Source: Boesenbergia rotunda (taxonomy: Eukaryota; Streptophyta; Magnoliopsida; Zingiberales; Zingiberaceae). Taken from it: 64,000 nucleotides of DNA. Each line of letters opens with the position of its first letter. Position 1 is the first letter of the stretch. The notes under the pieces are model-generated. The model was not told the origin of the DNA and ran no database searches. It saw only the letters and a program-made list of their open reading frames with translations. This document shows, piece by piece, positions 1 through 10,325 of the stretch. The stretch spans positions 412,593-476,592 of the forward strand of contig JAGFNQ010005410.1 in assembly GCA_024364735.1 (NCBI GenBank). Reading direction: 5' to 3'. The position numbers and the translations under genes are program-made.

Positions 1-119
1 AAATTTGATTGGTGGTCCACCATCTTAAAGCAAATAAACAGTTTCATTGCTTACCCTTAAAACCAACAAACCTGCAGAATCAATCAATGTGGTCCAAAGA
101 CACAATAGAGAGCCTTGGT

Positions 120-680
120 CAAATTTGTCTTACTAAAATATTCATGTACAAATTAGTGCTCGGATACTAGAGCAACTCATCGTGTTGAAAGCAATATCTT
201 ATAATGGCTTGGATATGATGCAAGTATACACTCATGTTTACGAATTATTAACTTTGGAAACATATATTTTCAATCATCTAATCGAATCTTTCATTTGCGC
301 AATATCTGTTATGTCCCTGTTACTAATAAAAATTTACTTTCTACATTTCAATTTAACCTTGGTATTACTGTCTTCTTTGGATTTCACTCTAATGAGTGTC
401 TTGTAAAGGATCGAGCAACAAACACTAATATACTCCATGGAGAAATTAAAGATGATTTATGTTATCTTCAATGTTCTTCTATTAGAGTTCTTATTGGTGA
501 ATGCATAAATAAATCAACTTGGTATACTTAATTTGGGCATCCTTCCATTCATATTGTTTAGCCGATATCCATCAATCGATATGGTTTACCTAGTTCTTAT
601 ATCTCTTTGTCTCATTCATGTAAGGCTTGTATGGAAGTTAAAGGTCATAAACTTTTTTTATCAATCTAGTCATGTTTTTA
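120..680 (+). pseudogene. Copia polyprotein remnant (protease end and GAG-pre-integrase)
   Basis: Degenerate Ty1/copia coding sequence readable only by jumping frames. Around 295-530 the translation has the layout of the GAG-pre-integrase region: a 'YVP..NKNLLS' stretch after the protease, then 'FFGFHSNECLVKDRATN' and 'GEIKDDLCYL'. It continues after a stop at 529-531 with 'FGHPS', 'LPSS' and a 'C.AC.E.KGHKL' zinc-type segment near 535-650. No RT, integrase catalytic core or LTR is visible next to it. It is an old internal fragment of an element running off the left edge. The family assignment is from motif order only. Confidence 0.6.
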
Positions 681-742
681 ACTCTCCACTTAAATAATTC
701 TTTTTTTTATGTTTGGTGTCTTGCACCTATCCGCCTAATCAT

Positions 743-745
<3 letters not shown>

Positions 746-777
<32 letters not shown>
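746..777. repeat. (TA)16 microsatellite
   Basis: Uninterrupted TA dinucleotide run of 32 bases. It marks the change from the AT-rich Copia remnant to GC-rich sequence. Confidence 0.97.
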
Positions 778-780
<3 letters not shown>

Positions 781-2081
781 TCGGAAGGAATCAACGTCAA
801 TGGTAAGTCACCGAGGTTCAACCCACGTGGATGCTGACGGGAGGGGAGGAACTCCGTGCCCTGCGAGATCAATACGAGTGTTAAGGGAACACGTCGGAGG
901 TTGTCCGGCGGAGCCCACTCCGACGCTCAAGTCAGTGCCTCGATGGAGAGGAGAAGCAATAAGCAAGAAAAATGTACGAGTAGTAAAGAGTGTGTAACCT
1001 CCATACCAGAGGGGTTGGACTACCTTTTAAACCTGCGATGGCTGCCTTGGCGCGTCCCCATGATCTGTGCCACATCCCCCCCTTCGGCGGTTACTAGATA
1101 GCCTTTGAAATGGTCCACGCCGTCATTACATGTTTTGACCCGTTGCAGCATTTAAGGGTCATGATGACTCAGGGTTAAAGGGGATGCTTATCCATAGATC
1201 CGAGGAAAGAGGGGGGGATCGTTACTTGAGGTCGAATGTTACTTGGGCTCCGCTTCCTCGAGGTGATCTCGGGGTCTTCTGGCCCAGGCGATTGCAGGTG
1301 CTTTACTTCCCCGAGGCGATCTCGGGACCCAGCTTCCCGAGGTGATCCCGGGAGGGGTTTTCTGATATGGTCTTCCAAGACGTGTCTCCCGAGAGGGGCC
1401 CAGGAGCTCTAACAGAGGAGTCACTCAGACTCACCACGTTTTGTCACGCAAATTCTTTATCCCACGTGCCCGCCACGGGCTATTCAACCCCATCACAAGT
1501 CCCTCCCTTCAAGTCTAATTGAAAGAAGTGTGGCTGACTGATCATACTAGTGTGGTGGTGAAGAAGATGCGTCCCTGTGGGTCTTTGCACCCGTTACTGC
1601 TCCTCTAGTAGCCATGTGGGGTCCTAGGATTGTAGAGGTTTCCCCCGATCCCTAGGAAATCCATTTTTGGTTTTGTCCTTCCCGAAAGGATCCTACAACT
1701 TTCGATGTATCGGAATAATACCTATCCATCCGTTATAAAGGCGCATGGCACTCCTTGATGGCGACAGGGTCCTTCCGTGAATGCCCCATCGCCATGTGTT
1801 CCAATGGGCCTCTGCACGACCTCTTACTGTGTGCCGCTGTAGTTAGCTCACGTCAGGCGACTATCTCTAGTGTAGCCCTGATGCGGCGGTTTCTTGCTTT
1901 CCACGTGCTTCGTTCCTATTGCGTTCATGAAGGCGGCTTCCTCGTTATAAGAAGGGAAGGTGAGGATGTGCGGCCAACTTCTGACTGCTTGTGCTGGGTG
2001 CACCTCGTCTCCCTTTTCTTCTCTAAGGACTCTTTCGAACGTAAGTAGTTCGTCTCCTCCTTGTCTTTTCCCTTAGGAATC
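778..2081 (+). mobile_element. GC-rich upstream region of a gypsy-type element, probably an LTR
   Basis: No convincing ORF. The stretch is GC-rich, unlike its neighbours. Around 1240-1355 it holds repeated dyads of the form CCCGAGG..GATCTCGGG, and TATA-like motifs occur near 1734 and 1944. It leads directly into the degenerate ORF that starts at 2082. I infer an LTR or 5' untranslated region of the same element, because short palindrome arrays upstream of a TATA motif are also a feature of LTRs elsewhere in this window. Exact ends were not found. Confidence 0.4.
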
Positions 2082-3382
2082 ATGGAAGGTTATCGGGCAG
2101 AGTGATATGAGTCTACCTCTTCGAGAGTGAGACCGGAGGCTCTACAGGCGGCCATTGAAGCCTACGACATTTCGACTGAGATGGCGGTCGTTATCCCCCG
2201 GGTAGCCCAGACGCTAGTGGAGCCTCCAGCAGGCTTTCGACCTTCTTCTTGGGGCAAGTAGAGTCAGGGCTCCGTTTTCCCCTCCTCCCTTTCTTCATGA
2301 ATATCGCCTCCTACTTCGATATCCCCCTTCATGAATATAGCCTCCGTTTTCCCCTCCTACATCATCTTCAAGCACATTGCTCTCCCCCTGACCCCTCGTC
2401 TCTTTCATTCTTTCTTTGTTCCGATCGGCTCCAGAGGGGTCTTTAGCTTTTCGACGCGTCCGGGCCATAAGTTCTTAGGGGGTTCCCTTCTTTGCACAAA
2501 GGGTGGAAGGAGAAGTTTTTCTTCATTCGACTGTCCGTGTTGCCCTTCAATCCTCTTCGTTGGATAGAGGCTCTACCGAATCCTCCCTCTCTAGGGGAAT
2601 TTCTCCAAAGTCTTGTGTACCAGCGCGCCAGAAATGTATTCCAGCATGAAGTTCAGTGGGCCCTGGCCTGGTGAAGAGTGAGGAGCTCATATACCAAGCG
2701 GGCCGTAGCCCCAAAGTGACCCGAATCAACCCCAGCCTCGGTATATTCATCTTTTTCATCAATGCCCGTTAGTTCTAACTGATGTTTTCTTGTCTGGCTA
2801 TTCCAGAGGAAGTCATGTTCACCAGGGTGATGAGCTGACTTATTAAGTGGGAGCAGGCTAATCGGGAGGCGGTGATTCCTCCCCTGATTGCTCCTGAGGC
2901 ACCCCTTGCGTCTGCCGAGTCCTCAAAGGGGACCGCTGAATCGTCTCGTGGGCCTGCCTCACCCGGGACGGCAGAGGCTACTGCTGCAACCCCGCCTATT
3001 GCGAGCCTGGGGCCCTCTAGTCTGTCGGTTGACCCTACGGCGGATCTTCCTTCAGGTGGTGGCCCGCCTCGACTATTGTTCATCCGGAGGGGGTCAACGA
3101 GGGGTCCTCCCCTTTTACTGTCCCCTTACCAGTACAAGTCATTGGTCGGTAGCAAAGATGGGTTCCGGAGGGCTTGAGCCCCAGATGGAAAAGGCTACAC
3201 TCCGGTGGTCCCCGCTCCCTTCCCCCAGTTCCTGAGGAGGTTGTTTCTCCTTCTGAGGGTGAGGAATCCGTTCTCGTATCTTCCCCCGTTCCGCCGGTGG
3301 CAGTTTCGGAGGTGGGTGTCCCAATCCCCGGCTCTTCCTTAACTTATCCGGTTGAGGCTTCGAAGGGTAAGGAGGTATTGTG
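2082..3382 (+). pseudogene. Degenerate 'putative gypsy type transposon' ORF
   Basis: From the ATG at 2082 the frame gives 'ALQAAIEAYDIS', 'VAQTLVEPPAG' and, after frame changes, 'GLRFPLLPFF', 'YFDIPL', 'FHSFFVPIGSRGVFSFS.RPG' and 'HKGWKEKFFFIRL'. This matches my memory of the plant domain annotated as putative gypsy type transposon (Pfam Transposase_28), which is carried by non-autonomous or divergent LTR elements; it has no known catalytic role. A local duplication of about 50 bp (2270-2355) and several stops disrupt it. At 2811-3176 a Pro/Ala/Ser/Gly-rich stretch follows, typical of the low-complexity tail. A family-B LTR inserted on the reverse strand ends it at 3383. Confidence 0.55.
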
Positions 3383-4016
3383 TGTGGGGACTGGTGTCGT
3401 CGATAGAGGGGGGGGGTGAATATCGACCGTTAAAACTTCGCGAAAACTTTGTGAACTTTCGATTGTTCGTTCTGATTATAGAGATAGTAGCATAGTAGAA
3501 AACAAAAAGAACGAACAAATAACAGACAACATAGAATGCACACAGGATTTTTTAGTTGGTTCCCAACCCCCAGGGTCAGTACGTCCAAGGCCTAAGCACG
3601 GGAAACGCCCGTCCACTAATGGTCTCATTTCTGGACTTTCCGGAGGCGGAGAAACCCGTCTTACAGTGCAATATTTACAACAAAAAAAGATATAGAAAAA
3701 TAAGTGCAGAATTGTAAATTAAAACCGAACAAAAGAGTCGAAGACTCGGCCGATCTGGAACTCCGAAGTGTCACGCACTTCCTCCCGGAGCTTCCTTGGT
3801 CGCAGAGCCTCGACTTTAGCGCTTTGTCGTCACTTAGAAAGCTCAGAAATGATCTTGGAATTGTTGTACAAAGTTGAGAGGTCGAAGCCCCTTTTATAGT
3901 TTTGTTTGGGGTGCCTGTGATGAAGGAGGTGCCTCACAAGGCTTGGTCAAAGCTTATCTTTGCTCCGAACTCGTAGCAGTAGATAACCCTTGGATCCAGG
4001 GCGCCTATGTTAAAGG

Positions 4017-5857
4017 TGTTAGTAGGAGCCCTAGAGCCAATTATGTGATGATTGACTAAGGACATTTTGTATCATATTCTATCATTAATAAATACATATT
4101 TGGTTATTATACTTAGTTTGTATTTGTGCCAAATAACTAAGTATAATAATGTCCTTGTGTAGTAGGTTCTTATTTACATTATATCAATTGGTAGAATCGA
4201 TAGAGAGATGATGTAGAGAACACTACTCTAAACTATTCCTAGTCAAGTATTAATATTCAAGGACAATATTAATGTATGGAGACTAGCATGTAGGTCAACT
4301 GATAACTTGAGCTCACAAGTCATTGATATGTGATATCAAGTTGACACATGGGTATACATTGGAGAATGTGTATTGAATTGACCCGCCATGAGAATGTTTC
4401 ATAGATTGTCATATGAGTGTCATAAACTTTCTCATGTGACTATTAGTATGAATAGTCCTTAGACCTGAAGTCACTACGGTTCCCTACATAAGGAGTTATG
4501 TACTTTGGTATCGTCAAACGTCACCCGTAACATGGTGGACTATAAAGGCGATCACTGGGTATGTAACAAATTATACGTTGGGATTTGAGTGATGTAGATG
4601 GGATCTATCCCTCCCATATGACAGGAGTGATATCTGTGGGCCCCTTGATCGAGTAGGACTACTAAAACGCATGGCCATGCTCAAATGAGTCAATATGAGA
4701 TATTGAGCTCATTTGTTTGAGTGAGACTACTCGGGGATCAAGAATCACATAGATTGATCGAGGATGACACGGTCTATGCCTCATTGGTCAATCTGGATAT
4801 CGCGGATAGAAGGACAAGGTCATATAATCACGGAGGTTTAGTCGGATCTCGACTTTTCTTATTACTTGGGTAGCAATGATGCATTGCTAGATGCCGCTCA
4901 TTGCTTATGTGTCTAAAGCATTTAAGTACATTGCTAATGTCATGAGAACCTATTGGGTCACACACTAAGGACATGATGCTCAGAAATCTGATCGGGAACC
5001 CGAGTTGGGAACTCGGGAAATCTGATCGGGAGCCCGAGTCGGGAACTTGGGAGATCTGATTGGGAGCCCGAGTTGGGAACTCGGAGATCTGATCGGGAGC
5101 TCAAGTTGGGAACTCGGGAGACTCGGGTCGGGAGCTCGGGTTAGGAGCTTAGGGACTTGGTCGGGAGCTCGGGCTAGGAGCTCGGGAGATTTGGTCGGGA
5201 GCTCGGGCTGGGAGCTCGGCAGACTGGGTCGGGAGCTTGGCAGACTGGGTCGGGAGCTCGGCGACTTGCTCGGCAAACTTGGTGGGGAGACCTGGTCGGA
5301 AGCCCAAGAGGCCCGGTCGAAATTGCAGGGGAAATTCATTAAAGTGTTTAATGAAGGAAAGAGAAAAGTCTCTCTTCATTGGATAAAGAGAAGGTGAAGA
5401 GTCACATGAAAAGATGTGCTCTTTATTTTAATAAAGGGAAGTCAAAGAGATAAAAGACTCTTCATATTCATGGGATGAGTATAACAGAGAGTCTAGTCAT
5501 TTTGAATGACAAGTGAGAGCTTTCCCTTCTTCCTCTTCTCCCTCTTGGCCGAAACCCTTTTTGGTTATTGGTTGTCTTGTGAACTACCCCAAGTTGCTAG
5601 CACAACTAAGGTAGTTCTTCCCGAAGTTGAGAGATCGTGTCCATGTGGATATGCATAGAGGCATGGACACTTGAACGTGTAAGAGATCCGGCGCATCTTG
5701 GACGAGCAGGATAAGCGAAAGGGCACACTCCAAAGGTATACACTGTAGATAGATCTATTAGATAGATGAACTTCATACGAGTTTTTCTTTCGCATGGATC
5801 GCTCGAGGGATCTTGTTTCCACTGTGTTTTATGATTTGGTGCCGGGAGATCCCAACA
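4017..5857 (+). mobile_element. Solo LTR (Angela-like Copia) inserted in the family-B LTR
   Basis: Starts TGTTAGTAGGAGCCCTAGAG and ends GGAGATCCCAACA, the TG..CA ends of an LTR. It is flanked by aAAGG (4012-4016) and GAAGG (5858-5862), a 5-bp target duplication with one later change. The 'CCCTAGAGCCAAT' start resembles Angela/BARE-type Copia LTRs, which is a lineage inference. No gag or pol lies inside, so it is a solo LTR left by LTR-LTR recombination. It contains a GAGCTC-rich minisatellite. Confidence 0.8.
4978..5290 (+). repeat. Minisatellite of GGGAGCTCGG / GGGAGCCCGAG units
   Basis: About ten imperfect units of roughly 24-33 bases built on 'ctgatcgggagc(c/t)cgag..gggaactcgg'. The core contains the palindrome GAGCTC and its near relatives. 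Long ORFs on both strands (5047-5397 plus; 4980-5339 minus) are products of the repeat and not genes. It lies within the solo LTR at 4017-5857. Confidence 0.85.
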
Positions 5858-6230
5858 GAAGGAGGCGCCTGATTCATTCAGGCGCCTGACCCATTGAGGC
5901 GCCTGTTTCATTAGGGCGCCTTGGTTAATAGGGGTGCCTAGCAGCCAAGTTTCCAGCCCTGTTGTGTGTTTGTTTGCCTGCTTTGTCTTCAATTTTAGAT
6001 ACCTGCAAGATACATAAATACAAGGCAAACACATGTATATCCTTAGCCTTAAGGGATTGGTTCTGACTTCGGATTTCCGCGAAACCCTATGTCAAACCGA
6101 CGCCTAAGTTCCCATCCTCGGGAACGCGGTTTTCACCTACTCCTCTTAGGAGACGGTTGCCACCCGACCCATCCAGTTGGACTTTTGCCCATCATTACTC
6201 ACTAGGACTTTTGCACAATCCTATGACCAG

Positions 6231-7185
6231 TGTTGGGGCAATCGACCCAGGGATGATCAGGAAGATCATTGTTTTGATGTGTGTGTCAACATGATTAAGG
6301 TTAGGGTGTTATCTTGTTATTTGATATGTGTAATTGAGTTTGCAGGACTTGGAGAATCACACATGGAGGACTTATCCAAGGAACGAGAGCCGAGGGAAGA
6401 GGACTCCAAGGGCAAGCCGAGAAGTGGACTTCAAAAGGCACACGTGAAGGGTGGCATGGAGGCAAGCCAAGGGTAGGCTTGTGTATGCATCCGAGGAACG
6501 ATAGCCGGTGGAAGAAGACTTCAAGGGGCAAGCCAAGGGAGTGTACTTGAAGGCACACGTGAAGGAGGGTCATCAGAGTGAGGAAGAGAGATTGTATAAG
6601 CTGGGCAGTCGACTGGGAGAAAGGCAGTTGACTGCCAGTAAGATCTCAAACTTGCAGAATGTTTTCGACCCTAGACCAGTCGACTGCCCCAGGAGCAGTC
6701 GACTGATAACCCCGAAAACTAGCCATTGGGTTAGCCGTTGGCTACCAATTAAGGCTAGACCAGTCGACTACCCCAGGGGCAGTCGACTGGTGTCGGGCTA
6801 GATGACTCTAGGAGTTGTCCTTTACTCTTATTTAAAGGGTGACCTTTTGGCACGACAAAGGTACGGTTCTAGGGGGTACCAAAGTGCTGTTACTGCAAAA
6901 ATTCTCCTGCTCTTCCTCTCAATCTCAATTCCATTTTATAAGAGGAAGAGGACAACCTTGTAAAGATTTTCTCCACCTTGAAGGAGACTTTTCATAGTGG
7001 AGAGTGTGCTCATGCGTGAATTCTTGGATTAGTCACCACTCGGAGGTGGATACCAAGTAAACTCTCGGTGTTAGCATTGGTTTTCATATTTTTCATTATA
7101 TTGTTTGTATTGTGCTAACCTTCTTGTAGAGAAAGTTCAAGAAAAGTGCTATTCACCCCCCTCTAGGAAACACCACGATCTAACA
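6231..7185 (+). mobile_element. LTR A1 of SIRE-A, with primer binding site
   Basis: Begins TGTTGGGGCAATCGACCC and ends CACGATCTAACA. It is followed at 7186-7199 by AGTGATATCAGAGC, one base off the usual TGGTATCAGAGC primer binding site for initiator tRNA-Met. Four perfect CAGTCGACTG palindromes lie in U3 (6606, 6677, 6696, 6780) with two decayed copies. A TATA-like TATTTAAAG follows at 6829-6837. Near the 3' end is the 'TATTCACCCCCCTCTAG' signature seen in several LTRs here. 955 bp long. Confidence 0.9.
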
Positions 7186-7243
7186 AGTGATATCAGAGCT
7201 GGTTCACTTTGGGAGAACTCACCGTCAACCAGAGTATCAAGAA

Positions 7244-8035
7244 ATGGTGTTTCAAGATGGCTATAACACCGCAAGGCCACCATTCTTCGACGGCAATCAC
7301 TTCGCCTATTGGAAAGGTAGGATGGAGTACTATTTGATGAACGATATTGAAAATTGGATGACTATTGTAGCTGGCTTCGATGCACCCGTAAATGAACAAG
7401 GAGAGTCACTACCAATGAGGACTTGGACAAAGGAAATCATGAAGAAGGTGCAAGCAAATGCGAAGGCCACCACAATGCTTCAATGTGGATTGTCAAAAGA
7501 GCAACTCAACAAAGTGGGGCCTTTCAAGAGCGCAAAGGAACTTTGGGAGAAGCTCGTCGAACTCAATGAAGGATCAAATGAGTCGAGAAGAGCAAAGAAG
7601 GACCTTTTGGTTGCCCAACTACAATCGCTCTCAATGAAGGCCAACGAGACGGTAAGCCAATTACATGGAAGGGTTAAAGAAATAATCAACGAGCTCCATG
7701 TAATTCGTGAAAAGGTTGAGAACTGAGATCCCGTGAGGTATGTTCTACGATCATTCCCTAGGACTACATTGTGGGCATCAATGGTTGATGCCTACAAAGT
7801 ATCAAGGGATCTCTCTATGGTAAAGTTAGATGATTTATTTTGTGAATTTGAGTTACATGAGCAAGCTAACAATTCTTCTAAAGAAAAAGGTGTAGCGTTT
7901 ATTGTAGAAAAGGAAAAGAAAAAGAAGAAGGAGAAGAAGAAGATCATCTACTCCTCATTATCCGAGTCGGAGGAGTCTAGTGACTCCATGGATAGTGACC
8001 AAGAAGCCTACATGGTAAGGAAAATGAAGCATTAG
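7244..8035 (+). pseudogene. SIRE-type gag, nonsense-mutated and truncated (copy 1)
   Basis: Start chosen at ATG 7244 ('MVFQ'), 58 bases after the LTR. The protein has the Copia gag features 'PPFFDG.HFAYWKGRMEYYL', 'LPMRTWTKEIMKKVQANAKA' and 'SFPRTTLWASMVDAYKVS'. A TGA at 7724-7726 replaces the CGA still present in the sister copy (11788-11790 region). Beyond it the frame continues through a Lys-rich segment and 'SDSMDSDQEAYMVRKM'. Just before the zinc knuckle the sequence jumps to RT (about 8030), so CCHC, protease and integrase are deleted. Confidence 0.85.
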
Positions 8036-9500
8036 GTGATGTGGATTGGGTCCTAGCTATGCAAGAGGAGTTGAATCAATTTGAAAGAAGTGAAGTATGT
8101 GAGTTAGTTCCTAGGCCCAATGATTGTACCATTGTCACCACTAGGTGGGTCTTTAGGAACAAGTTAGATGACCAAGGAAAAATTACTAGAAACAAAGCTA
8201 GGTTGGTAGCTAGGGGGTTTAATCAAGTAGAGGGCCTTGACTATGATGGGACATATGCCCCTGTAGCTAGATTAGAGTCGATTAGAATTTTATTAGCATA
8301 TGTCGCTCACATGGGTTTCACACTTCACCAAATGGATGTGAAGTCGACATTCCTTAATGGGGTCATTAAGGAAGTGGTATATGTAGAGCAACCACCCGGA
8401 TTTGAAAACCCAAACTATCCTAGGCATGTCTACAAACTAAGAAAGCCTTGTATGGATTGAAACAAGCTCCCCAGGCTTGGTATGAAAGACTTTCATCAGT
8501 CTTAGTATCCAAGGGTTTTAGGAGAGGTACGATTGATCCAACTTTATTCCTAAAATCTAAGGATGAGGACAACTTTGTGGCCCAAATCTATGTGGATGAT
8601 ATTATCTTTGGGTCAACAAATAGTGAATTTCTCCATGAGTTCATTAAATGTATGGAAAATGAGTTTGAGATGAGTCTTGTGGGAGAATTGACTTTCTTGT
8701 TAGGCCTATAAGTTAAACAGACAAATGAAGGGACTCATGTGTATCAAACTAAATATGCTAGGGAAATCATTAAGAAATTTAGACTAGAAAATGCTAAGGT
8801 AGCATCTACCCCTATAGGAACAAATGTCAAAATGGATAATGATCTTGAAGGCAAAATTGTAAACTCAAAACAATATAGGAGCATGATTGGTAGTTTACTG
8901 TACCTAACCGATGGTAGACCTGATATATTATTTGCGGTAGGTATGTGTGCAAGGTACCAATCATGTGCTAAAGAGTCTCATCTAGTGGTAGTCAAGAAGA
9001 TCTTAAGATATATTAAAGGTACTCTTAATGTCGGGCTTTGGTATCCTAGAACTCCAAATGTTAAACTTTTTGGATACACCGATTCGGACTGTGCGGGTTG
9101 TAAACTAGATAGGAAGTGTACTAGTGGAGAATGTCAATTTATTGGGTTATCTTTAGTTAGTTGGAGTAGTAGGAAACAACCATGTGTTGCCCTATCAACA
9201 ACGGAGGCCAAATATGTGGCAATGGGTGGTTGCGTGTCTCAACTACTTTGGATCATGCATACCTTAGAGGATTATGAGTTACATTACTCCAAGGTCAAGG
9301 TTTTGTGTGATAATGTAAGTACAATTAACTTGACTAAAAATCCGGTTCACCATTCTAGAACAAAACACACTGAAGTGAAGCATCACTTCATTAGGGATCA
9401 TGTGGCAAGGGGTGAAATAGATTTGCACTATGTTGAGTCAAAGTTAAACCTTGCCGATATATTTACCAAGCCTCTTCCCGAAGTGGAGTTCCTTAATTAG
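8036..9500 (+). pseudogene. Copia reverse transcriptase and RNase H (broken)
   Basis: Starts inside the RT leader 'GDVDWVLAMQEELNQF' and runs through 'TRWVFRNKLDDQG', 'LDYDGTYAPVARLESIR', 'LHQMDVKSTFLNG', 'YGLKQAPQAWYERL' and the catalytic 'YVDDIIFGSTN' (about 8590-8625). RNase H follows: 'GYTDSDCAG', 'STTEAKYVAM', 'CDNVSTINLTKNPVHHSRTKHTEV', ending 'LADIFTKPLPEVEF'. One base is lost near 8440 (frameshift before YGLKQAP), and TAA replaces a Gln codon at 8709-8711. Normally RT copies element RNA to DNA in virus-like particles; this copy cannot make full-length pol. Confidence 0.92.
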
Positions 9501-10325
9501 GGGTCATGGTATGTGTTTTGTAGAAGTATAGGATGGACCTTGGGGTAATACAATAGGAAGATGGTGCTTGATCCATTAGGATGATACAAATGATTCACGT
9601 GTGCTTATAGCATAGTGTTGGGTCATAAGATGTATCAAATTATGAAAAATAAACCAACCATGGGGAAAACATGTGTTTAATTAATGGACATCTTGCCCAA
9701 AGATCATGGTTGGACATTTTAAACATTTGAAAATCATTTTGTTTTTATATGTTTTGCCATAAGCTTGGGACATGTATGATTGCAAAACTAGGTTGAAACT
9801 TTGATACAAAGTTAGTGTTTTTCAAGAAATTCAAACTTTAGTCAAAAAGTCAAGCGTGTTAGAATTTTTCATGAACTGATATTTTTCCTTGTTAGAGTAT
9901 ATCATATGAAACATGCTTGCAAATTTTCAAAATTTTTAGAATTTTTTGGAATTTTTGGGGGTTTCTGAAATTCGTCTCAGAAGTTGATATTCTGACTGTC
10001 AAAGTATCAGTCGACTGCCCTCTGATACTCCCTGTTTCAGTAGTCTGAGAATTTTTAGATATAAGAAGTTCTCTCAATTTATGCCATGGGTGAGTATTGC
10101 TTAGGGCAATCGTTTTGATGGTGTCAAAGGGGGAGAATGGGTGGTTTAAGTTAGGTTTGTAACTTAAACTTTTGGTTTAAACTTGGTTTGTGAAAATGGG
10201 AGAAGGCATAGGTTAAGGGGGAGTTTATCTCTTGGTTTTACTATGTCATGCTTTTCAATTGCTATTATTTGCTGTTGTTTTATCCCTAACTTAAACATAT
10301 TGTCACACATTAAAAAGGGGGAGAT
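9501..10325 (+). other. SIRE-A 3' non-coding region with polypurine tract
   Basis: No ORF of note. It contains a CAGTCGACTG palindrome (10008-10017), a first purine tract AAAGGGGGAGAA (about 10128-10139) and the final polypurine tract AAAAAGGGGGAGAT (10312-10325) directly before the next LTR. The segment 9780-10140 has homologues at 22080-22330 and 24480-24860 in the other SIRE element. Confidence 0.8.

Larger units (their letters stand above)
3383..6230 (-). mobile_element. Reverse-strand LTR of family B, split by a solo LTR and cut at 6230
   Basis: Segments 3383-4016 and 5858-6230 together match, in reverse orientation, most of the complete family-B LTR at 59694-60936. Shared landmarks are the G-run and 'cgtcgatag' next to the LTR end, the 'cttttatag' TATA box (about 3891-3900, reverse strand) and the GC-rich U3 with AGGCGCCT palindromes (5864-5930). 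The U3 start is missing because a SIRE-type LTR begins at 6231. A 1.84 kb solo LTR interrupts it. Its left flank is the gypsy-type pseudogene. No internal region of its own lies next to it. Confidence 0.75.

Noticed and set aside
2775..3083. 102-codon reverse ORF
   Set aside because: Shadow of the Pro/Ala/Ser-rich plus-strand tail of the gypsy-type pseudogene.
5047..5397. 116-codon plus ORF and 119-codon minus ORF of Gly/Leu/Ser or Pro/Ser repeats
   Set aside because: Both are read-through of the GAGCTC minisatellite in a solo LTR.
7186..7200. Possible tRNA gene because of the TATCAGAGC match
   Set aside because: Only the primer-binding complement of the tRNA 3' end is present; no cloverleaf sequence follows. 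The same applies at 11246, 17995, 50045 and 58060.
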